Assembly (NCBI GenBank): GCA_946405045.1
Contig: CAMJFV010000112.1
Location: 1 to 6,515, forward strand
DNA from: an uncultured Bacteroidales bacterium
Lineage (GTDB): Bacteria > Bacteroidota > Bacteroidia > Bacteroidales > Paludibacteraceae
Direction of reading: 5' to 3'
Length of the DNA: 6,515 bases
The translations under genes were made by a program, and so were the position numbers. Under the pieces are notes generated by a model that was not told the origin of the DNA, ran no database searches, and was given only the letters and a program-made list of their open reading frames with translations. Below, piece after piece: positions 1 through 5,800 of this stretch. Within the stretch, counting starts at the first letter, position 1. Every line of letters starts with the position of its first letter.

Positions 1-1657
1 GATCCTTGATTATTTCCAAAGCCTTTTTCACAACATCACTTTGGGTGTTCATGATCTCGTAGTATGTGCCACGGCCCCAAAGATCGCTTGCAATCAAAGC
101 CTTCATGTTGATCTTCATATGTTCACGCGAACGTTTGATCTGCTCCTCATCACGCTCGATCTTAGCTTCATCCGCCTGCTTCAACAAATCTTCCAACATA
201 TCATCCGTAATAACGAATGTCTTATTGAATTCTGCAAACGAACCTTCCTGCTCGTAGTCATACTTGCCATTCAACTTCTCACGGTTTCGCTCCACATATT
301 TCAAGCAATATTTGTTGAGCACTCCCTTTCCGATCACCTTTCTGTAGTAGGCTGTGTTATAAGTAGTGTCGAGCGGAACAAACACATCCGGCATGATACC
401 TCCACCTCCATAGATTGTACGCTCTCTATATAAAGTAGTGTACTTCAACGAATCTGGGAATGATATACTGTCCTCATGCATATACTCACCACGTGCCCAT
501 CTGTCGCTCAAATCCTTGGCATAATCTTTCTTGCCATTCTTCTCATATGGTTTCTGCACACATCTTCCTGCCGGAGTATAGTATTTGGCGATTGTAAGAC
601 GCATCTCACTTCCATCTGCGAACTTGAATGGTTTCTGCACCAATCCCTTTCCAAATGTACGGCGACCTACAATGACTGCTCGGTCAAGATCCTGCAATGC
701 TCCAGCTGTAATCTCGGATGCCGATGCTGAATTCTCGTCCACCAAAACCACAAGTCTGTTTTTATGCTCAGTAAGTGTTGTCACATTCTCACGGAACTGT
801 CCCTCTTTTCTCTTCGAAGGCTCCATCATCGCACCGTCGCCATCAAAATATCTATCAGACGAACGATATTCCTGTCTTGGCTGATGCACACCCTCTGTGT
901 AAACAACCATCGAATTCTCTGGCACAAACATTGACACAAGATCTTTGGCTGTATTCAAGAATCCTCCACCGTTACCCTGAAGGTCGATGATCATATATTT
1001 CATTCCCTGCTTAGAAAGTTTGTTGAATGCCTCAACATACTCGTCCATAGTGGTGCGCGCGTAACGGTTGATCTTGATATAACCGACCTCCTTATCTATC
1101 ATATAAGACGCATCGACACTATACAAAGGAATTTTATCTCTGGTGATTGTGAACATCAAAGGAGCTGTCTCTCCACCTCTTACAACAGTAATATTCACAT
1201 CTGTGCCACGTGGTCCACGGACACGCTTCTGTATCTCATTCGTACTCATTTTGACGATATTCTCACCGTCTACTGATATAATTTTGTCGCCGGCCATAAT
1301 TCCAACTTTCTCAGCTGGAGCGCCACTGATTGTCTGCATCACCACCATTGTGTCTTCCAACATCTGGAATGTGACACCGATTCCGTCAAAATCACCACGC
1401 AAACCTTCATTTGCTTTTTCAACTTCTTCCTTTGGAATATAAGAAGAGTGAGGGTCTAGCGATTGCAACATGGCAGCGATTGCCTCATCAGCAAACTCTT
1501 TCTCGTTGACTGTATCCACATAATTGTTGATCACGAAATGAGAAGCCCAAATTATTTTCTGAAGGTCAGGAGACAATCCTGATTGCTGTGCGTTCACATA
1601 AAAAATTGACATCAAAGACATCAAAACCGCAACTAATGTTCTTCTTTCTTTTCTCAT
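1..1657 (-). CDS. S41 family C-terminal processing peptidase with PDZ domain (3' end cut by window edge)
   Basis: A periplasmic serine protease of the Prc/CtpA family, which trims or degrades envelope proteins from their C-termini. I translated 552 codons from the ATG at 1657-1655; the frame is open to the left edge, so the C-terminus is missing. Residues 1-23 form a signal peptide (basic MRKERR, hydrophobic core, VNA before Gln24). Residues about 88-163 are the PDZ domain (GIGVTF, GIMAGDKIISVDG). The protease core carries D225-L-Q-G-N-G-G-G, the SASASE motif with presumed nucleophile Ser312, and GKGLVQ with Lys337 and Gln341; the 25-residue Ser-Lys spacing matches the CtpB and Prc dyads. The tail from about 470 is charged and helical. 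Bacteroidetes members are usually about 540-580 aa, so little should be lost. No clear Shine-Dalgarno site precedes the ATG, which is normal for this phylum. The terminator at 1763-1794 separates it from the upstream lipoprotein gene, so it should have its own promoter. The substrate is unknown. Confidence 0.93.
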   Translation of the reverse strand, partial: MRKERRTLVAVLMSLMSIFYVNAQQSGLSPDLQKIIWASHFVINNYVDTVNEKEFADEAIAAMLQSLDPHSSYIPKEEVEKANEGLRGDFDGIGVTFQMLEDTMVVMQTISGAPAEKVGIMAGDKIISVDGENIVKMSTNEIQKRVRGPRGTDVNITVVRGGETAPLMFTITRDKIPLYSVDASYMIDKEVGYIKINRYARTTMDEYVEAFNKLSKQGMKYMIIDLQGNGGGFLNTAKDLVSMFVPENSMVVYTEGVHQPRQEYRSSDRYFDGDGAMMEPSKRKEGQFRENVTTLTEHKNRLVVLVDENSASASEITAGALQDLDRAVIVGRRTFGKGLVQKPFKFADGSEMRLTIAKYYTPAGRCVQKPYEKNGKKDYAKDLSDRWARGEYMHEDSISFPDSLKYTTLYRERTIYGGGGIMPDVFVPLDTTYNTAYYRKVIGKGVLNKYCLKYVERNREKLNGKYDYEQEGSFAEFNKTFVITDDMLEDLLKQADEAKIERDEEQIKRSREHMKINMKALIASDLWGRGTYYEIMNTQSDVVKKALEIIKD

Positions 1658-1762
1658 CAGCTAATATCTATTATCAAATCCAAGTGCGAATTTACACATA
1701 TTTTACGCATTGCACCCCACCACGCATTAATTATTTTCCAATATTTAAGAATTTTTAGGAAG
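1658..1762 (-). promoter_or_regulatory. Leader/promoter region of the S41 peptidase gene
   Basis: This AT-rich gap lies between the upstream terminator and the peptidase ATG and must hold the promoter if that terminator works. The best match to the Bacteroidetes -7 box (TAnnTTTG) on the minus strand is TGGATTTG at 1682-1675, with one mismatch; TAAATTCG at 1694-1687 is a second one-mismatch candidate. Neither has a convincing TTTG at the -33 position, so the exact promoter is not resolved. A direct repeat ACGCATT occurs at 1705-1711 and 1722-1728. Confidence 0.3.
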
Positions 1763-1794
1763 AAAAAAGGCTCCACCCAAAAGGATGGAGCCTT
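1763..1794 (-). terminator. Intrinsic terminator of the alanine-rich lipoprotein gene
   Basis: On the minus strand the RNA forms a 12-bp stem (arms 1794-1783 and 1778-1767) around a UUUU loop (1782-1779), followed by a run of six U (1768-1763, the first two also being the end of the stem). One pair is A-C mismatched if read on the plus strand but a U-G wobble on the minus strand, which supports minus-strand use. It begins 20 bp past the lipoprotein stop codon. Confidence 0.88.
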
Positions 1795-1814
1795 ATGTTT
1801 TCTGCGTAAAGTTA

Positions 1815-2078
1815 TTACTTTGCAGCCTCAGCAGCAGCCTCAGCAACAGCCTCTACAGCGTTAGCAACTGTGTCACCAGCAGCCTTAGCAGCAGCAACTA
1901 CAGAATCAGCAGCAGCAGCTACAGCAGCAGCAGCTGAATCAGCCTTAGCGATTGAATCTGCGATAGCAGCAGAATCAGCAGCAGCAGCCTCACAAGCAGC
2001 CTTGTCACACTTAGAACCACAGCAAGATGCTAGACAAAGAGCAGCACCAGCAACAAAGAATAGAACAACTTTTTTCAT
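1815..2078 (-). CDS. Small alanine-rich lipoprotein (hypothetical)
   Basis: An 87-aa predicted lipoprotein with no recognised domain. Residues 1-18 are a lipoprotein signal peptide (MKK, hydrophobic core) ending in the lipobox L16-A17-S18-C19, so the mature chain should start at lipidated Cys19. Three further Cys (20, 24, 29) sit near the anchor. The mature chain is about 48% Ala (33 of 69) and should be nearly all helix. Acidic-Ser/Thr pairs occur at 35, 41, 47, 58 and 69, giving 6-residue and then 11-residue periodicity. The last residue is Lys87, followed by tandem TAA stops (1817-1812). No obvious Bacteroidetes surface-export signal (K-D/E-D/E after the Cys) is seen, so a periplasm-facing form is more likely. 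The ATG at 2078 is set by the signal peptide. The gene has its own candidate promoter and a strong terminator, so it is probably monocistronic. The function is unknown; a structural role like Braun lipoprotein is only a guess. Confidence 0.85.
   Translation of the reverse strand: MKKVVLFFVAGAALCLASCCGSKCDKAACEAAAADSAAIADSIAKADSAAAAVAAAADSVVAAAKAAGDTVANAVEAVAEAAAEAAK
1907..1935 (-). repeat. Duplicated GCT triplet block inside the lipoprotein gene
   Basis: On the coding strand this reads as four GCT codons, one GTA codon, then four GCT codons, encoding Ala4-Val-Ala4. It is the purest part of a gene-wide trinucleotide bias. Unit length is a multiple of three, so slippage would alter length without shifting the frame. 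Confidence 0.8.
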
Positions 2079-2104
2079 TTCTCTTGTATATAATATGAAT
2101 TAAA

Positions 2105-2133
2105 CAAATTCGTGCTTTGAATTCGCTTACAAA
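2105..2133 (-). promoter_or_regulatory. Candidate Bacteroidetes-type promoter of the lipoprotein gene
   Basis: On the minus strand a TTTG (2133-2130, within TTTTG) is followed after 17 bp by CGAATTTG (2112-2105). This resembles the -33 TTTG and -7 TAnnTTTG boxes of the primary Bacteroidetes sigma factor, but the TA of the -7 box is missing and the spacing is slightly short. It would give a leader of about 20 nt or more before the ATG at 2078. The upstream A-tracts at 2171-2201 fit a promoter here. Confidence 0.3.
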
Positions 2134-2301
2134 ATTACACTTATTTTTAATAACATGCACCAAAAACACATTTTTTTTACATTTTTTTGCCATATTTTTT
2201 TCATAATGTAAGTCATGCAAATATTACAATGGCAAATTGCAGTGTTTTTCTCTATTTTATGATTCATTTTCACACTAGAAAAGGGCATATATATACAAGT
2301 T
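2134..2301. other. AT-rich non-coding stretch with clustered A-tracts
   Basis: This forms the upstream half of the gap between the lipoprotein gene and the acidic-protein gene. I see no convincing gene in it: short ORFs here are Phe/Asn/Lys/Cys-rich products of AT-rich sequence without a credible start or domain. The notable content is three T-runs on the plus strand (2171-2178, 2182-2188, 2195-2201), i.e. minus-strand A-tracts with centres about 10.5 and 13 bp apart, close to the helical repeat. Such spacing is known to bend DNA. Confidence 0.5.
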
Positions 2302-2331
2302 TGATGATTGATGGTTGAGGGTTGATGGTTG
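2302..2331. repeat. 7-bp tandem repeat array, TGATGGT type (about 4 copies)
   Basis: Consecutive units are TGATGAT (2302-2308), TGATGGT (2309-2315), TGAGGGT (2316-2322) and TGATGGT (2323-2329), then TG. The 7-bp unit is not a multiple of three and the array lies in non-coding DNA. Short heptamer arrays of this kind are, from memory, common between genes in Bacteroidales; heptamer repeats called STRR are described in cyanobacteria. Confidence 0.85.
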
Positions 2332-2333
2332 TC

Positions 2334-2343
2334 TTTCGCGAAA
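2334..2343. repeat. 10-bp perfect palindrome TTTCGCGAAA
   Basis: A perfect dyad lies 2 bp after the TGATGGT array and is the most GC-rich spot in the local AT-rich DNA. It could be a small operator or part of the repeat element; nothing assigns it to a regulator. Confidence 0.4.
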
Positions 2344-2422
2344 TCGAAGAATGGACAAAAATTAAAGACGCTCATTAATAATAGAAACACAAAAACAGAT
2401 AAAAAATATATAGACACACGAC

Positions 2423-2457
2423 ATAAACAATGGAGACGCACGGACGTGCATCTCCAT
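2423..2457 (-). terminator. Hairpin terminator after the acidic-protein gene, possibly a REP-like palindrome
   Basis: Arms 2457-2445 and 2442-2430 pair over 13 bp around a minimal loop centred on 2443/2444. The only imperfect pair (2437 with 2450) is a C-A mismatch on the plus strand but a G-U wobble on the minus strand. The stem is followed on the minus strand by the moderately U-rich TGTTTAT. It lies about 38 bp past the stop codon at 2495, so it fits as the terminator of the exporter plus acidic-protein transcript. Its GAGACGCACG-type core resembles palindromes I recall as dispersed in Bacteroidales genomes, so it may also be a repeat-family member. Confidence 0.65.
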
Positions 2458-2465
2458 AATTTTGC

Positions 2466-2490
2466 ATTTAGAATTTAGAATTTAGAATTC
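2466..2490. repeat. 7-bp tandem repeat array ATTTAGA (3 perfect copies plus ATTC)
   Basis: Three identical ATTTAGA units (2466-2472, 2473-2479, 2480-2486) are followed by ATTC and end 4 bp before the stop codon of the acidic-protein gene. The unit length equals that of the TGATGGT array at 2302 although the sequence differs. The last unit runs into the 8-bp palindrome AGAATTCT (2484-2491). Confidence 0.85.
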
Positions 2491-2494
2491 TTAA

Positions 2495-2845
2495 TTATTC
2501 CTCGTCCTCATTATCGGTGAAGACTCCTGTTTTGTCGCAATATCCATACTCTCCTTCTAGGACTTCTGCAATACGGTCTTCATCAAATTTCTGAGCCAAC
2601 TTCTCTCCTGCTTTCTTGTCTTTCTCCACCTGATCCACTACATACTGGAGAATCTCATCTTCGTCGATATCCACCTCATCATCTGAATCCTCATCGAAGA
2701 ATCCCTGGGCCTCGTAGTAATCGTAAAGGATATCAAGGATATACTCTACCTCTTCAGCTGTTGTGTCGGCATACTCTTCATCCAAGTTGGCAAGGATGAA
2801 TTCCACAGCTTCCTTATCGTCGTATCCGATTTCGTCTTGTGCCAT
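2495..2845 (-). CDS. Small, highly acidic hypothetical protein
   Basis: A 116-aa protein that I cannot assign to a named family; I recall similar small acidic proteins in Bacteroidales annotated only as hypothetical. It has no signal peptide or membrane segment and should be cytoplasmic. Asp and Glu make up 43 of 116 residues against 8 Lys/Arg, giving a net charge near -35. It alternates likely helices (about 10-48 and 63-97) with an Asp/Glu-rich loop at 50-64, and ends with an aromatic/Cys segment (EYGYCDKTGVF) and an acidic tail. The helical pattern with spaced Leu/Ile/Tyr argues for a folded protein rather than a disordered one. Its ATG at 2845 is 27 bp downstream of the exporter stop codon with no terminator between, so co-transcription is likely; a hairpin at 2430-2457 follows it. 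Possible roles include an adaptor or a binder of basic proteins, but nothing in the sequence decides this. Confidence 0.8.
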   Translation of the reverse strand: MAQDEIGYDDKEAVEFILANLDEEYADTTAEEVEYILDILYDYYEAQGFFDEDSDDEVDIDEDEILQYVVDQVEKDKKAGEKLAQKFDEDRIAEVLEGEYGYCDKTGVFTDNEDEE

Positions 2846-2872
2846 AATCTATAGTTTTTAGTTTATATTCAC

Positions 2873-5800
2873 TTAATAAGTCTTATTTTTTCGTTTCAAC
2901 ACGAATATCTTATTCGATGTCGTCTCATCATTGTCTGTGATCTCAATTTCCAACCCGTGTTTTTCAGCAAAAGTCTTCATCTCTTCTGCATCAAAAAAGT
3001 CTATCTTGCGGGCGACTTTGTTGAAATGGATGATGGATGAAGTGGAGAACCATTCCGTCAACTTGGTTATTTTATGCGTCTTCTTCTGACTCTTGTCCGC
3101 ATCTCGCACAATGATTTTTCCTCCAGCTTTCAATTTCTCCAAACATTTGCATAGGACGCTGTTTCGTTCGTCTGCTTTCATATAATGCAACACGTCGTTG
3201 AGGATGAACACATCGCTCTCCACAAAATCCGAATTCACAATGTCAGCCACGCTATATGTCTGGTTGTCAGCCACTGAATAACAATGCTGAGCTATTTCTA
3301 TCTTATCCTCATCATAGTCGTACGAATGAATCTCGGCTTCTGGCATCGTATGGCTCAGCATGAACGACAAATATCCGTAGCCACATCCCAAATCTGAGAC
3401 GACGGCATTGTTTGGAATCTGTCTCCAATACTTCTTATAGTCTTCTTCTATTCTGATTTTGGCTTTGGTGTAGTATTCAAGCACTGGTCCTTTCAGAATA
3501 AAGTTTTGCTCCAGCAGATGACGGAAATATGGATTCTTAGGAGTGTCTATCTCACGGCAGAGTGCATCATACTCACTCTTTATCAAAGCTTCGTATTCCG
3601 CAGCGTCTTCCTTGAACAATCGTTTGGCACGGTCGGACGGTGCGCACGCTCTCCTTTCACAAATCTTCATCGCAATATTCGTCCTGCCTACATATATAAT
3701 GTCTCCTTTGCGAATGCCATAATGATGGCCGGCAAACACGACAGGAAGAATATCGATGCCAAGTTCACTTGCCAAAAAGAATGCTCCAGGATGGAATTTC
3801 GCGATTTTCCCATCGACACTTCTCTCTCCTTCCGGAAAGACACAGATGCTATAACCGTTGGCAACCAACGATTTTAGCTGTGGTATGTAGTCTTCGGTGG
3901 CATCGTCGCTACAAAAAAATCCAGACAGATGAAGAAGTATTCCATAGACAGGTGAATTCCAGTTGGTCTTCTTTGCCATAATCACCACTTTTGGTGTAAC
4001 TGCCATCACTCGCACAATGTCGAGCACCGACTGATGGTTGGCAATTATCATCGCTGGCTTTGAAAAATCCTCGTGCGTATTATCCGCATCTTTTCTGGTC
4101 AGACGTGGAGTGGCTATCCACAGCAAACATCTGCAGAAATAGCAAATCAGATAATGAAGCAAGTTGTACCGCCATATTTTTTTCAGCGGCAAACAGTAAG
4201 ACAGCATCGCAATCAATGAGAGCAAAATGCCCGCTATACCGAAACTGCCTATCAGAAGTATTGTCCAAAACAGGCTGTTGATTGTGATTGGAGACAATCC
4301 TTTCTCTGTGCGTCGTGTGACAAACAACCTGAATATCAATGGCTGCAACACATACGCGATCAGCACCGTCGCAAACATTCCTATCAATGACGTATATGCT
4401 ACAGTAAGCAACGAAGGATGATCGGCAAACACCAGAACACCCATGCCGAGTATGGATACGACAGACGAGAAAAAGATCGCTATCTTGTGCGACAACAATG
4501 TATGCCTTCCCCTACTGTATTCATCCACAAGTCCATCTGTGATGAAAATGCTGAAATCATCCCCGATACCGAATATGAATGTTGAGATTATGACACTCAC
4601 AATATTGAACGACAATCCAAAGAAATACATCACTCCAAGGATGATCAGCCAAGCCAATGCCATTGGCATGAAACTTAACAATGCTGTTTCCAATCGTCCA
4701 TAATTAAGGAGCAGTCCAAGGAACACAATCAACGACGAAACTCCCAGCACAAAATTGAAATCATCCTGTACGCTTCGCATATACCCCTGAACAAAATGAG
4801 GTTTGTCGAGAATCACAACATTCCTGCTGCCTACAAACGAATCATAGACCTTCTGTTTGGCTTCCGCTTTCATCACGACGTTTGAGATTGCCATTTTCAT
4901 TCCGTCTTCCGAACAGAACCAACTGTCGATATGTTTGCTTAAAGGCGACTGTGGAACTTTCTCAAATGCCGACTCCACTCTGTCTGCTTTATACTCCGCA
5001 TTTATTGTTTTGACAAATGGATCAAAAGCAGACGGTTGAAATCCATATTTCTCCGCCGACTTCTTCAATTGCAAAGTCACAGTCTGCTTCCGTTCTGCTG
5101 TCCAGAAAGAATTCCATTTCTCAATTTTCTCCTGCTGTTCTCCGCCAGACACCAACAATTTGTCTAGATGAGAATGACGCACTATATCACCCGTGCCAAG
5201 CAAAGAGTCTAGTGTATGATTCATCTTATGATAGGCGACGAGGGACTCATCGTCTGTTTCTCCAGCTGACACAAAATATATCGACACCTCACCATCCTCA
5301 CATGTTGAACGCTGCAAACGTTTCTCTACATCAAGCGTGCCGTCGGGATAATAGCAGAGATGGTTCATGTCGGCATCAAACTCCACATCATTGTAGTGAT
5401 AGAATCCATAACCGGAAAGCAATAGTATCACCACCACCAGGAACGACACATTCTCAATCTTGTAGGCATTGATTTTCTCTATCCATCTCAATAGTCTGCG
5501 TTTCTCCCCCGTCTCTCCATAACTCATAATATGAGGAAGATAGATGAGACAGAAAATCATGGCTCCGATTATCATGTTAGACGCAAGGAGTCCAAAATCA
5601 ATCAATAATGAAGACGACGTGAATGTAAGGCTGAAAAAAGCTCCGATAGTTGTGAAACTGCCGACTGTCAGCGGAGATGACAATTCCTTTATCAATTGTG
5701 GGGCATCCTTACAATGCTCCTTATGCGTCACCACATGGATCGCATAACTCATCACCACTCCCATGATGGCACTGCTCGCTCCCATGGCGATCAGAGAGAT

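Noticed and set aside
1870..2103. Plus-strand alanine-rich ORF opposite the lipoprotein gene
   Set aside because: It is the antisense image of GCT/GCA repeats; the minus frame has signal peptide, lipobox, promoter candidate and terminator.
2127..2441. 104-residue minus-strand ORF in the non-coding gap
   Set aside because: It runs through the terminator hairpin, the 7-bp array and A-tracts, with composition typical of translated AT-rich DNA and no domain.
2430..2457. Riboswitch or structured RNA leader
   Set aside because: It is a single simple hairpin located downstream of a gene and far from the next start codon; a terminator or repeat explains it.
2302..2490. CRISPR array
   Set aside because: Units are 7 bp with no spacers and there are no cas genes.
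2873..2880. Separate genes for transporter, acyltransferase and methyltransferase
   Set aside because: The frame is continuous with no stop or frameshift between the domains, so it is one coding sequence.
5017..5472. 151-residue plus-strand ORF opposite the exporter gene
   Set aside because: It lies wholly antisense to a well-supported coding frame and shows no domain or start signal.
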